Origin: Methylobacillus methanolivorans
Lineage (GTDB): Bacteria; Pseudomonadota; Gammaproteobacteria; Burkholderiales; Methylophilaceae
DNA length: 64,000 bases
Assembly: GCF_020531845.1 (NCBI RefSeq)
Contig: NZ_JAJAVF010000002.1
Location: forward strand, 1 to 64,000
Direction of reading: 5' to 3'
This document shows positions 45,596 through 54,621 of this stretch, piece by piece; position 1 is the first letter of the stretch; each line of letters begins with the position of its first letter. The notes beneath the pieces were generated by a model. That model did no database searches and was not told the DNA's origin. It saw nothing but the letters and a program-made list of their open reading frames with translations. Position numbers and translations under genes: made by a program.

Positions 45596-47646
45596 CGGTA
45601 CAAAGCCTTTATATCTGGATTCCACTGCTGCCATTATTTGCTGCTGCCGTGGTCGGCCTGTTTGGCCGCCAGTTGCCCCGAGCTTCTGCACATTGGCTCA
45701 CAATAGTCGGTGTCGCAGCATCATTTGCATTGTCTGTTTGCGTCTTTATGGATGCGTTGCACGGTAATGTTTTCAATGGTTCGGTATATACATGGCTGAC
45801 CAGTGGCGGGCATGTTTTCGAAGTAGGTTTTCTGGTTGATCGCCTGACGGCCACCATGATGGTGGTGGTGACGTTTGTTTCGTTGATGGTGCATATCTAC
45901 ACGATTGGCTACATGGCGGAAGACCCCGGCTACAGCCGTTTCTTTAGTTATATCTCTTTATTCACCTTCTCAATGCTGATGTTGGTGATGAGCAATAACT
46001 TCATGCAGCTTTTCTTTGGCTGGGAAGCAGTGGGCCTGGTGTCCTATTTGTTGATTGGCTTCTGGTACAAACGGCCAACCGCTATTTATGCCAACCTCAA
46101 GGCTTTTCTGGTTAATCGGGTTGGAGACTTTGGTTTCCTGCTTGGGATTGGCATGGTGTTGTACTACCTGGGTAGCCTGGATTATGCCGCTGTGTTTTCG
46201 GTGGCACCGCAATTTTCCGATACCACGGTAGAGCTGATTCCAGGGCATGCTTGGTCATTGATGACGGTGATTTGCATTTTGCTGTTTATCGGGGCCATGG
46301 GTAAGTCAGCGCAAGTGCCTTTACATGTCTGGCTGCCAGATTCGATGGAAGGCCCAACGCCGATCTCTGCATTGATTCACGCTGCTACGATGGTGACGGC
46401 CGGTATCTTCATGGTGGCGCGTATGTCGCCCTTGTATGAGCTATCAACGACCGCTTTGTCTTTTGTGCTGGTGATTGGTGCAATCACGGCCTTGTTCATG
46501 GGCTTCCTCGGTATTATCCAGCATGATATTAAGCGCGTGGTAGCGTATTCCACTTTGTCGCAGCTTGGTTACATGACCGTGGCTTTGGGAGTTTCCGCTT
46601 ATTCGGTGGCCATTTTCCACTTGATGACGCATGCATTCTTCAAGGCGCTGCTGTTTCTCGGTGCAGGCTCTGTCATCATGGGCATGCACCATGATCAGGA
46701 CATGCGCAACATGGGTGGTTTGCGCAAATACATGCCGATCACCTGGATCACCTCGCTGATTGGGTCTTTGGCCTTGATCGGTACGCCATGGTTCAGCGGA
46801 TTCTACTCCAAGGACTCCATCATTGAGGCAGTCGCGTTCTCACATATTCCCGGAAGTGGTTTTGCTTATTTTGCCGTGCTGGCAGGGGTGTTCGTCACGG
46901 CTTTCTATTCTTTCCGGATGTATTTCCTTGTATTTCACGGCAAGGAAAAGTGGATGCAGCATGATGGTCACCAAGCACATCATCAGGAGCATGACCAGCA
47001 TCAGCATACACATGATGATGCGCATGCTGACGACCATGATGAACATCATCATGGCCTGGGCCCGAACGACAAGCCACATGAGTCACCCTGGGTAGTGACA
47101 TTGCCTTTGATCTTGTTAGCAATTCCTTCAGTGCTGATCGGTTATGTCGCGATTGATGTGATGGTATTTGGCGATTACTTCAAGGACATTATCCATGTTG
47201 ATCACCAGCAACACGGTGCCATGCACGAGCTGGCCCATCACTTCCATGGTGCAGGGGCAATGGCATTGCATGGTCTGACTTCGTTGCCATTTATTCTCGC
47301 GGCATCCGGCGTGGCATTGGCATGGTTCTTCTATATGAAGCGTCCGGATATTCCGGCCGCCATCAAGGCGAGATCAGGTTGCCTCTACCGTATTTTGGAC
47401 AACAAGTATGGTTTTGACAGCTTCAATGAGAAGTTCTTTGCTGCTGGCTCACGCTTCTTGGGAGGAAAACTCTGGCAGATCGGTGATGTGAAGTTGATTG
47501 ATGGTCTGCTGGTAAATGGCTCCGCTCGGCTGGTGGGCCGCATTGCAGGCCTGGTCAGACGATTGCAGACTGGCTTGGTGTACCACTACGCCTTTGCCAT
47601 GATTATCGGCGTTTTCCTCCTGCTCACCGTCTTCATGAAAATATAA
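45592..47646 (+). CDS. nuoL: NADH-quinone oxidoreductase subunit L with His-rich loop
   Basis: Large antiporter-like proton-pumping subunit, 684 residues. Mrp/NuoL helices carry GWEAVGLVSYLLIGFWY, the SAQVPLHVWLPDSMEGPTPISALIHAATMV block (given in part: AQVPLHVWLPDSMEG) and a C-terminal lateral helix. Residues 457-487 are an inserted loop with 13 His in 31 residues plus many Asp/Glu. It lies between membrane helices, and E. coli NuoL has no such loop that I recall. I use ATG 45592 (GGAG 7 bases upstream) over ATG 45586 (1 base away). Confidence 0.95.
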   Translation: MTVQSLYIWIPLLPLFAAAVVGLFGRQLPRASAHWLTIVGVAASFALSVCVFMDALHGNVFNGSVYTWLTSGGHVFEVGFLVDRLTATMMVVVTFVSLMVHIYTIGYMAEDPGYSRFFSYISLFTFSMLMLVMSNNFMQLFFGWEAVGLVSYLLIGFWYKRPTAIYANLKAFLVNRVGDFGFLLGIGMVLYYLGSLDYAAVFSVAPQFSDTTVELIPGHAWSLMTVICILLFIGAMGKSAQVPLHVWLPDSMEGPTPISALIHAATMVTAGIFMVARMSPLYELSTTALSFVLVIGAITALFMGFLGIIQHDIKRVVAYSTLSQLGYMTVALGVSAYSVAIFHLMTHAFFKALLFLGAGSVIMGMHHDQDMRNMGGLRKYMPITWITSLIGSLALIGTPWFSGFYSKDSIIEAVAFSHIPGSGFAYFAVLAGVFVTAFYSFRMYFLVFHGKEKWMQHDGHQAHHQEHDQHQHTHDDAHADDHDEHHHGLGPNDKPHESPWVVTLPLILLAIPSVLIGYVAIDVMVFGDYFKDIIHVDHQQHGAMHELAHHFHGAGAMALHGLTSLPFILAASGVALAWFFYMKRPDIPAAIKARSGCLYRILDNKYGFDSFNEKFFAAGSRFLGGKLWQIGDVKLIDGLLVNGSARLVGRIAGLVRRLQTGLVYHYAFAMIIGVFLLLTVFMKI

Positions 47647-47652
47647 CAAGCT

Positions 47653-49140
47653 ATGAATGACTTACCATTTTTAAGCCTGTCTATCTGGGTGCCTATCCTG
47701 GCAGGCGTGATCGTACTGTTCACTGGCGGCGATAAGAATGCCAACGCTGCGCGTTGGCTTGCGCTGGTCGGCAGTATTGCCGGGTTTGCAGTGACTGTGC
47801 CGCTTTATCTGGGATTTGATACGCAATATGGCGGCTTTCAGTTCGTCGAGCGCTTGCAATGGATTCCTGCCTTCAATATCCACTATCACCTTGGTGTTGA
47901 CGGGATTGCCGTGCCCTTGATCCTGCTGACCAGTTTTACGACGTTTATTGTCGTCATAGCGGGCTGGGAAGTGATTGAGAAGCGCGTTGCACAATACATG
48001 GCAGCTTTCCTCATCATGTCTGGCATCATGATCGGTGTGTTTTCGGCCCTGGATGCGATTCTCTACTATATTTTCTGGGAGGCCATGCTGATCCCCATGT
48101 TCTTGGTGATCGGGATTTGGGGTGGGCCTAACCGGGTCTATGCCACGATCAAGTTCTTCCTTTATACCCTGCTTGGCTCATTGCTGATGCTGGTGGCGTT
48201 TATCTATCTCTATCATCAGAGCGGCAGTTTTGATATTGCCGAGTATTACCGTATGCCCTTGGCCTTGGACGTGCAGATATGGATATTCATTGCTTTCTTC
48301 ATGGCCTTTGCCGTCAAGATTCCGATGTGGCCTGTACATACCTGGTTGCCGGATGCACACGTTGAGGCACCGACAGGTGGTTCTGTCGTGCTGGCGGCGA
48401 TTGCTCTCAAGCTGGGAGGGTATAGCTTCCTGCGCTTCGCCATGCCGATTGCCCCTGACGCTTCGCATTACTTGGCAGGCTTCATGATCACCCTGTCATT
48501 GATCGCTGTGGTGTATATCGCGCTGGTGGCGCTGGTGCAGAAGGATATGAAGAAGCTGATTGCTTATTCGTCTATCTCGCATATGGGCTTTGTCACCTTG
48601 GGCTTTTTCCTATTCAACCCGCTAGGCTTGGAAGGCGCGATCGTGCAAATGATTTCGCACGGGTTCATTTCTTCCGCCATGTTCCTCTCGGTTGGCGTTT
48701 TGTATGACCGCATGCACTCACGTCAGATCGCAGATTACGGTGGTGTAGTCAACACTATGCCGGTATTTACAGCCTTTGCGGTGTTGTTTGCCATGGCCAA
48801 TGCTGGCTTGCCTGGTACATCAGGTTTTGTCGGTGAGTTCATGGTGATTCTTGGTACAGTGCAAGTCAATTTCTGGTATGCCTTCCTTGCAGCCACTACG
48901 CTGATATTTGGCGCGGCGTATACCTTGTGGATGATCAAGCGCGTTTATTACGGCGAGATTGCTAATCCGCAGGTGGCAGCCTTGAAAGACATCAATCGGC
49001 GAGAGTTTTTTATCCTGGGTCTGCTGGCTATCCTAGTCTTGGGTTTTGGTCTTTATCCCCAGCCCATTACCGAAGTGACCCATGCAACCGTAAACCAGTT
49101 GCTTGAGCATATGGCGCTGAGCAAGCTGCCGCCACTGTAA
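47653..49140 (+). CDS. nuoM: NADH-quinone oxidoreductase subunit M
   Basis: Antiporter-like proton-pumping subunit, 495 residues, about 14 helices. Key segments are FFLYTLLGSLLMLVAFIYLY, AFAVKIPMWPVHTWLPDAHVEAP (given in part: KIPMWPVHTWLPDAH, with the conserved Lys) and LIAYSSISHMGFVTLG. Follows nuoL by 6 bases. Confidence 0.97.
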   Translation: MNDLPFLSLSIWVPILAGVIVLFTGGDKNANAARWLALVGSIAGFAVTVPLYLGFDTQYGGFQFVERLQWIPAFNIHYHLGVDGIAVPLILLTSFTTFIVVIAGWEVIEKRVAQYMAAFLIMSGIMIGVFSALDAILYYIFWEAMLIPMFLVIGIWGGPNRVYATIKFFLYTLLGSLLMLVAFIYLYHQSGSFDIAEYYRMPLALDVQIWIFIAFFMAFAVKIPMWPVHTWLPDAHVEAPTGGSVVLAAIALKLGGYSFLRFAMPIAPDASHYLAGFMITLSLIAVVYIALVALVQKDMKKLIAYSSISHMGFVTLGFFLFNPLGLEGAIVQMISHGFISSAMFLSVGVLYDRMHSRQIADYGGVVNTMPVFTAFAVLFAMANAGLPGTSGFVGEFMVILGTVQVNFWYAFLAATTLIFGAAYTLWMIKRVYYGEIANPQVAALKDINRREFFILGLLAILVLGFGLYPQPITEVTHATVNQLLEHMALSKLPPL

Positions 49141-49161
49141 TCGCGACGAGAATATACCGAC

Positions 49162-50610
49162 ATGAATGCCATATCCTTTGACCTGATGACAGCATTACCG
49201 GAAATCGTCGTGCTAACGATGGCGATGCTGATCCTGCTGCTAGACCTATTTCTCAAGCCATCTAGCCGCTTCTTGATCTATGTTCTGTCCCAGTTGACCT
49301 TGGTGGCTGCCGCCAGCATTACCCTGTTCACGCATTCCACGGTGATAGAGTATGCCTTCAATGGCATGTTTGTTGATGATGCCTTGGCGGATATCCTGAA
49401 GCTGGGTATCTATTTGGCAACGTCGGTGACTTTGATCTATACCCGTAGCTATATCACATTGCGTGGTATGTTCCGCGGTGAGTTCTATGCCTTGGTGCTG
49501 TTCTCTACACTTGGCATGATGATCATGGTCTCTGGGCAGCACTTCCTTACGCTGTATATCGGCCTTGAACTACTTTCGTTGTCTCTTTATGCCTTGGTCG
49601 CTCTGGATCGGGACAATGCTAGTTCGACCGAAGCGGCGATGAAGTATTTTGTGCTGGGTGCATTGGCTTCCGGCATGTTGCTGTACGGCATGTCCATGCT
49701 GTACGGTGTGACTGGTAGCCTGAATGTGTCAGAGGTCGCTGAGTCTTTGATGAATGGTGCGCCAGATCATGGCGTGCTGGTGCTTGGCTTGGTATTTATT
49801 GTCGCCGGGCTTGCTTTCAAGCTGGGTGCAGCGCCGTTCCAGATGTGGGTGCCCGATGTCTATCATGGTTCGCCCACTGCGGTGACGCTATTCATCGGCT
49901 CGGCTACCAAGATCGCTGCTTTTGCCATGGTCGTGCGCTTGCTGATCCAGGCGATGTTTGTACTTGCGGCAGATTGGCAGGGCATGCTTATCATCATGGC
50001 GGTGTTGTCGATGGTGATCGGCAATATTGCTGCGATTGCCCAGACCAATATCAAGCGTATGCTGGCCTACTCCACGATTTCCCATATTGGCTTCCTGTTG
50101 CTTGGTTTTCTCAGTGCCAGCCTCAATGGCTATGCCTCCGCGACTTTCTATATCCTGTCGTATGTGCTCATGACATTGGCAGGTTTTGGCATCATCCTGT
50201 TACTGAGTCGCCAGGGATTTGAAGCCGATAAGTTGGAAGACCTTAAAGGGTTAAACCAGCGTAACCCTTGGTATGCGTTCCTGGTGTTGCTGGTAATGTT
50301 TTCCATGGCAGGTATTCCCCCTACCTTGGGCTTCTACGCCAAGTTCACTGTGCTGCAGGCGGCTTTGCAGGCGGGCTTTACCGTGCTGGTGGTATTTGCC
50401 GTGATCATGGCGCTGATCGGTGCTTTCTATTACCTGCGTGTCGTGAAGTATGTGTATTTCGACGAGCCTGATGATCACAGTGCGATTGCGGCACCAATTG
50501 ACATGAAGCTGGTCTTGAGTATTAATGCTATTGCTTTACTTGTACTCGGCATGTTGCCGCAGCGTCTGATGGATGTTTGCGCGTATGCCATTATCCATAG
50601 CATTCAATAA
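49162..50610 (+). CDS. nuoN: NADH-quinone oxidoreductase subunit N
   Basis: Third antiporter-like subunit, 482 residues. Marks are YIGLELLSLSLYALVALDR, FKLGAAPFQMWVPDVYHGSPT and MLAYSTISHIGFLLLG. Last nuo gene proper; DUF2818 follows 41 bases later. Confidence 0.97.
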   Translation: MNAISFDLMTALPEIVVLTMAMLILLLDLFLKPSSRFLIYVLSQLTLVAAASITLFTHSTVIEYAFNGMFVDDALADILKLGIYLATSVTLIYTRSYITLRGMFRGEFYALVLFSTLGMMIMVSGQHFLTLYIGLELLSLSLYALVALDRDNASSTEAAMKYFVLGALASGMLLYGMSMLYGVTGSLNVSEVAESLMNGAPDHGVLVLGLVFIVAGLAFKLGAAPFQMWVPDVYHGSPTAVTLFIGSATKIAAFAMVVRLLIQAMFVLAADWQGMLIIMAVLSMVIGNIAAIAQTNIKRMLAYSTISHIGFLLLGFLSASLNGYASATFYILSYVLMTLAGFGIILLLSRQGFEADKLEDLKGLNQRNPWYAFLVLLVMFSMAGIPPTLGFYAKFTVLQAALQAGFTVLVVFAVIMALIGAFYYLRVVKYVYFDEPDDHSAIAAPIDMKLVLSINAIALLVLGMLPQRLMDVCAYAIIHSIQ

Positions 50611-50651
50611 TCAGGTCAGGGCAGTGGTTGCCCTGAGGTGTAGCTTACGTC

Positions 50652-50945
50652 ATGACAATTACGATCTTGTTGCTGCTGGCATTGCTTGCAGCCAACCTGC
50701 CTTGGTTTTCCGAGCGCTTGTTTTATATCATCCCATTGAAAAGCCAGCCAAAAGCCATTGGCTGGAGCCTGCTGGAGTTGATAGTGCTTTATTTCGTCGT
50801 TGGCGCGATTGCCATGATGGTCGAGAAGGGCAGTGTTGGTCAGATTGCGCCACAGCGCTGGGAGTTTTATGCCATCACCTTCAGTTTGTTTGTGGTGTTT
50901 GCATTTCCTGGGTTTGTTTATCGATATTTCTGGCGCAAGGCATAA
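50652..50945 (+). CDS. DUF2818 family membrane protein
   Basis: 97 residues with three membrane helices (about 3-18, 37-56, 71-89) and the conserved ANLPWFSERLF near residue 14. This family is found right after nuoN in betaproteobacteria, which suggests an accessory role with complex I. That role is untested as far as I know. A downstream GYRYFW-like end (YRYFWRKA) is typical. Confidence 0.85.
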   Translation: MTITILLLLALLAANLPWFSERLFYIIPLKSQPKAIGWSLLELIVLYFVVGAIAMMVEKGSVGQIAPQRWEFYAITFSLFVVFAFPGFVYRYFWRKA

Positions 50946-50969
50946 GCGCCAGTCACCTAAAGTTCATCC

Positions 50970-51551
50970 ATGAGCCATTCTCAATATAACGATCAGGATC
51001 TGGCTGAGGTCACCCTGTCTTCCGAAATAATTGCAGAAGGTGGCATGTTGCTGGTCAAGCGTGACCAAGTGCGTGTTCCATCTGGCGCCATGAGTCAGCG
51101 CGAATATGTCATCCACCCTGGTGCAGTGGTGGTGATTCCTGTATTGGATAATGGAAACCTGCTGTTGGAGCGGCAGTTTCGCTACCCGTTATCGCACGTG
51201 TTCATCGAGTTGCCCGCAGGCAAGATTGATGCGGGAGAGCCTCACCTGGAGACTGGTAAGCGCGAATTGCTTGAGGAAACAGGCTATACAGCGGCAGAGT
51301 GGATTTATCTGGGCTTGCAGCATCCTTGTATCGGTTATTCCAACGAGGTGATTTACATTTACCTCGCCCGTGGTTTATCCGCAGGACAGCATAATCGTGA
51401 TATAGACGAAGCATTGCAGTTGTTTGAGGCGAGCCTGGAAGAGTGCATGCAGATGATTAGGCGCGGTGAGTTGACGGATGGCAAGACCATGGTGGCATTG
51501 TTTCATGCTGAGAAATTCCTTAGCGGTGAATGGCCGATGGAAGCATCGTGA
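50970..51551 (+). CDS. Nudix hydrolase, ADP-ribose pyrophosphatase type
   Basis: 193 residues. The Nudix box Gx5Ex7REUxEExGU runs from Gly84 to Tyr106 (GKIDAGEPHLETGKRELLEE then TGY). The preceding LLERQFRYPLSHVFIELPAGKID stretch is the ADP-ribose pyrophosphatase (NudF) type pattern (given in part: QFRYPL, ELPAGK). It likely cleaves ADP-ribose or related nucleotide sugars, and Mg2+ is required. Its stop overlaps the next ATG by one base (TGATG), so it is coupled with the epimerase-like gene. The link to the nuo operon upstream is by position only. Confidence 0.9.
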   Translation: MSHSQYNDQDLAEVTLSSEIIAEGGMLLVKRDQVRVPSGAMSQREYVIHPGAVVVIPVLDNGNLLLERQFRYPLSHVFIELPAGKIDAGEPHLETGKRELLEETGYTAAEWIYLGLQHPCIGYSNEVIYIYLARGLSAGQHNRDIDEALQLFEASLEECMQMIRRGELTDGKTMVALFHAEKFLSGEWPMEAS

Positions 51552-52378
51552 TGAGTCAGGTACTGATTGCGGGGTGCGGCGATCTGGGCCTGGAGTTGGC
51601 TAGGCGCTTGGTGGCTGAAGGGCATGCTGTCACTGGCTTGCGGCGTTCGGCCCAACCCATGCCCGAGGGGGTGCAAACCTTGCTGGCTGATGTCACTCAA
51701 CCACAGACGCTGACAGAGATTGTCAATATCCAGCCAGAAATCCTGGTGTATTGCGTAGCTGCCAGCGAGCATAGCGATGAAAGTTATCGCCTGAGCTATG
51801 TTGACGGTTTACGCCATGTCTTATCAGTGCTGAATGAAGCAACATTGCAGCATGTATTCTTTGTTTCTAGCACTGGCGTTTACGGGCAGGAAACAGACGA
51901 GTGGCTGGATGAAGGTTCACCTGCTATTGCTACGTATTTCAGTGGTAGGCGCATGCTGGAGGCTGAAGCTTTGCTGGATGGATATCCATCTACTATCCTG
52001 AGGTTTTCAGGGATTTATGGCCCTGGACGCAGACGTATGCTGACCTTAGCGCAAACGCCTGAACAGTGGCCGGAAAAAAATGGGTGGACCAACCGTATTC
52101 ATCGTGATGATGGCGCGGCATTTATATACTACCTGATTCAACAGCGGCACAATGTCCAGCTACATCGCCTTTATGTGGTGACTGATCATCAGCCATTGCC
52201 CGTGCACAATCTATTGCGATGGCTTGCTGGTGAGCAAGGTGTTGAGTATGCCGTTAGCGACATGCCTCCTGTGCAAGGTAACAAGCGCTTGAGTAACCAG
52301 CGTATGCTCGCAAGCGGATATCAGTTTATCTATCCTGATTACATTGCCGGGTATAAATCATTACTTGCCATGGATTAA
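51551..52378 (+). CDS. NAD(P)-dependent epimerase/dehydratase-like protein (SDR, YeeZ-like)
   Basis: 275 residues with an N-terminal Rossmann fold: nucleotide-binding GCGDLG at residues 8-13 (VLIAGCGDLGLELARRL). The family's VFFVSSTGVYG (near residue 105) holds the SDR-like Ser and Tyr region. A LRFSGIYGPGRRRML block and HRDDGAAFI follow. It belongs to extended atypical SDRs such as E. coli YeeZ, whose substrate is not known. The earlier in-frame ATG at 51530 lies inside the Nudix gene; ATG 51551 overlaps its stop and fits the family N-terminus. Confidence 0.88.
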   Translation: MSQVLIAGCGDLGLELARRLVAEGHAVTGLRRSAQPMPEGVQTLLADVTQPQTLTEIVNIQPEILVYCVAASEHSDESYRLSYVDGLRHVLSVLNEATLQHVFFVSSTGVYGQETDEWLDEGSPAIATYFSGRRMLEAEALLDGYPSTILRFSGIYGPGRRRMLTLAQTPEQWPEKNGWTNRIHRDDGAAFIYYLIQQRHNVQLHRLYVVTDHQPLPVHNLLRWLAGEQGVEYAVSDMPPVQGNKRLSNQRMLASGYQFIYPDYIAGYKSLLAMD

Positions 52379-52400
52379 GAGTTCCTCTTGCATGCCACTG

Positions 52401-52434
52401 AAAACGCCACAAGGATTTACTTGTGGCGTTTTTG
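52401..52434 (+). terminator. Intrinsic terminator after the epimerase-like gene
   Basis: AAACGCCACAAG-GATTTA-CTTGTGGCGTTT forms a 12-bp stem followed by T's. It insulates the mxaF promoter region from the upstream operon. Confidence 0.92.
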
Positions 52435-52563
52435 CTTTTACGGCCGTCTCAACAAAATCCTTAGTCGACTTGGGTGATTTTCCCGATGTTGGATTTCAAA
52501 TATAGCTATGTCTCAACAACTATTTACACGCAATAGCTAAGTCAGTTTAGTCAGACTTCTTGC

Positions 52564-52576
52564 AAGCATCATGCTT
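52564..52576. promoter_or_regulatory. 13-bp palindrome upstream of mxaF
   Basis: AAGCAT-C-ATGCTT is a perfect 6+6 dyad with a single central base. Candidate regulator site. Confidence 0.4.
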
Positions 52577-52600
52577 TCCGGCGATACGGTGTCACAACGT

Positions 52601-52614
52601 AAGTGTGAACACTT
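52601..52614. promoter_or_regulatory. 14-bp palindrome upstream of mxaF
   Basis: AAGTGT-GA-ACACTT is a perfect 6+6 dyad with a 2-base centre, 37.5 bp centre to centre from the palindrome at 52564-52576. Candidate regulator site. Confidence 0.4.
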
Positions 52615-52647
52615 TCCTTTTTAATCGGGAATCTTTCATCTGTCGCA

Positions 52648-52699
52648 GTTGTTACAAATTGTTAAAAATTGTTTCTGCCGAGTAACAACCGATCGGCAG
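52648..52699 (+). promoter_or_regulatory. Interleaved inverted repeats in the mxaF leader
   Basis: GTTGTTAC (52648-52655) matches GTAACAAC (52682-52689), and CTGCCGA (52675-52681) matches TCGGCAG (52693-52699). The order is A-B-A'-B', so the two stems either exclude each other or form a pseudoknot. B and A' abut with no spacer. The loop between A' and B' is only 3 nt, so mutual exclusion looks likelier here. Confidence 0.6.
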
Positions 52700-52734
52700 G
52701 GAGTTTGTAATCAAACCAGAATGAGGAGAAGTAT

Positions 52735-54534
52735 ATGAAAGGCAGAGTAACCCACGTCGGTATCAGCGCTGCAGTTAGCAGCTTGCTGGTACTTGCGACG
52801 ATGCAAGGTGCTCAGGCAAACCAAGATCTGCAAAATCTGACAAAGAATGCAGACAACTGGGCCTTGCAAACCGGTAACTTTACTGGTCAGCACAATAGCA
52901 CATTGAGCCAAATCAACAAAGGCAACGTCAAGAACCTGAAGGCAGCTTGGTCTTTCTCCACCGGCGTATTGCACGGTCATGAAGGCGCGCCTCTGGTTAT
53001 TGGCGACATGATGTACATCCACAGTGCATTCCCAAACAACACTTTTGCTGTGAACCTGAATGATCCAGGCGTGATCGCTTGGCAACACAAGCCTAAGCAA
53101 GTTGCTTCTGTTAAAGCTGTTGCATGTTGCGACATCGTTAACCGTGGCTTGGCTTATGGTGACGGCAAGATCGTGAAGACTCAGCTTGATGGCAAGTTGG
53201 TTGCCCTTGATGCTAAGTCCGGCAAGATCGTATGGGAAATTGAAGTATGTGATCCTAAGGTTGGTGCAACACTGACTCAGGCTCCATTCATCGCTAAGAA
53301 CACAGTTCTGGTTGGCTGTTCTGGTGCTGAGCTGGGTGTTCGTGGTGCAGTTAACTCCTTCAACCTGAAGACTGGTGAGCTGCAATGGCGTGCTTTTGCA
53401 ACTGGTCCTGACGAAGAAGTGAAGCTGGCTAAGAACTTCAACAGCGACAATCCACACTACGGTCAATTCGGCCTGGGTCTGAAGACCTGGGAAGGTGATG
53501 CATGGAAAATCGGTGGCGGTACTAACTGGGGTTGGTACGCTTACGATCCTAAGCTGAACCTGTTCTACTACGGTTCTGGTAACCCAGCACCATGGAACGA
53601 AACCATGCGTCCTGGCGACAACAAGTGGACCATGACTATCTGGGCTCGTGACCTGGATACAGGCGAAGCCAAGTGGGGCTACCAAAAGACTCCTCACGAT
53701 GAGTGGGACTTTGCTGGTGTGAACCAAATGATCCTTTCCGATCACAAGGTTGACGGCAAGGTAACTCCTCTGCTGACTCACATTGACCGTAACGGCATCA
53801 TGTACACACTGAACCGTGACAACGGTAACTTGGTACAAGCTGCTAAGGTTGATCCAGCAGTGAACGTGTTCAAGAAGGTTGATCTCAAGACAGGTACTCC
53901 AGTACGTGATCCAGAGTTCAGCACACGTATGGACCATAAGAGCACTAACGTTTGTCCTTCCGCGATGGGCTTCCACAACCAAGGTCTGGATGCATTGGAT
54001 CTTGACGAGCCAATCGTTTACGCAGGTCTGAACCACATTTGTATGGATTGGGAGCCGTTCATGCTGCCATACCGTGCTGGTCAGTTCTTCGTAGGTGCAA
54101 CACTGGCTATGTACCCTGGACCTAGCGGCCCAACCAAGAAAGAAATGGGTCAAGTTCGCGCCATGGACATCGTGACTGGTAAGTACAAGTGGACTAAGTG
54201 GGAGAAGTTTGCAGTTTGGGGCGGTACTCTCGCTACCAAGGGCGGTCTGGTTGCTTACAACACACTTGATGGTTACATCAAGACCCTGGACAAGGACAAC
54301 GGTAAGGAGCTGTGGAAGTTCAAGATGCCATCCGGTGGTATCGGTGCTCCTATGACCTACCAGTTCAAGGGTAAGCAATATATCGGTTCCATGTACGGTG
54401 TAGGTGGTTGGCCTGGTGTTGGTCTGGTATTCGACTTGACCGATCCTAGCGCTGGTCTGGGTGCTGTAGGTGCCTTCAAGGAACTGCAGAACCACACACA
54501 AATGGGCGGTGGCCTGATGGTGTTCAGCCTGTAA
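52735..54534 (+). CDS. mxaF: Methanol dehydrogenase (Ca2+/PQQ) large subunit
   Basis: Periplasmic PQQ enzyme oxidising methanol to formaldehyde. 599 residues; signal peptide cleaved after Ala28 (AQA). The adjacent disulfide Cys131-Cys132 (mature 103-104) is characteristic. Calcium/PQQ ligands are Glu199, Asn283 and the catalytic Asp325 (mature 171, 255, 297). The residue two after Asp325 is Ala327 (HDEWDFAG); XoxF lanthanide enzymes have Asp there, so this is the calcium type. Beta-propeller W-motifs recur throughout. Codon choice is strongly restricted, as in very highly expressed genes. First gene of mxaFJGI. A hairpin follows the stop. A long antisense frame over the whole gene is a codon-bias artefact. 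Confidence 0.99.
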   Translation: MKGRVTHVGISAAVSSLLVLATMQGAQANQDLQNLTKNADNWALQTGNFTGQHNSTLSQINKGNVKNLKAAWSFSTGVLHGHEGAPLVIGDMMYIHSAFPNNTFAVNLNDPGVIAWQHKPKQVASVKAVACCDIVNRGLAYGDGKIVKTQLDGKLVALDAKSGKIVWEIEVCDPKVGATLTQAPFIAKNTVLVGCSGAELGVRGAVNSFNLKTGELQWRAFATGPDEEVKLAKNFNSDNPHYGQFGLGLKTWEGDAWKIGGGTNWGWYAYDPKLNLFYYGSGNPAPWNETMRPGDNKWTMTIWARDLDTGEAKWGYQKTPHDEWDFAGVNQMILSDHKVDGKVTPLLTHIDRNGIMYTLNRDNGNLVQAAKVDPAVNVFKKVDLKTGTPVRDPEFSTRMDHKSTNVCPSAMGFHNQGLDALDLDEPIVYAGLNHICMDWEPFMLPYRAGQFFVGATLAMYPGPSGPTKKEMGQVRAMDIVTGKYKWTKWEKFAVWGGTLATKGGLVAYNTLDGYIKTLDKDNGKELWKFKMPSGGIGAPMTYQFKGKQYIGSMYGVGGWPGVGLVFDLTDPSAGLGAVGAFKELQNHTQMGGGLMVFSL

Positions 54535-54556
54535 GTTAGTAAAAGCAAGCTGATGT

Positions 54557-54589
54557 GATATTCCGGGGCAGCAGGTCTGCCCCGGTATC
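54557..54589 (+). repeat. Perfect GC-rich hairpin between mxaF and mxaJ
   Basis: CCGGGGCAG (54563-54571) and CTGCCCCGG (54577-54585) pair with a 5-nt loop. GATA/TATC (54557-54560, 54586-54589) extend the stem across a 2-base bulge. No T-run, so it probably stabilises the mxaF message or partly ends transcription. Confidence 0.8.
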
Positions 54590-54621
54590 TAAATGAAATT
54601 GTGTTTTGGAATTGAGTACAC

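Larger units (their letters stand above)
52379..52734 (+). promoter_or_regulatory. 356-base upstream region of the mxaF operon
   Basis: Holds a terminator (52401-52434), two dyads (52564-52576, AAGCAT-C-ATGCTT; 52601-52614, AAGTGT-GA-ACACTT), an A/T-rich repeat with three ATTGTT-like units (about 52648-52674), and a structured leader (52648-52699) ahead of the Shine-Dalgarno GAGGAG at 52723-52728. I cannot place a -35/-10 pair with confidence. No ORF of note. Confidence 0.6.

Noticed and set aside
52711..54501. A 596-codon open frame on the minus strand covering all of mxaF
   Set aside because: It mirrors the biased codon use of a highly expressed gene. It resembles no protein I recognise, has no upstream signals and is fully antisense to mxaF.
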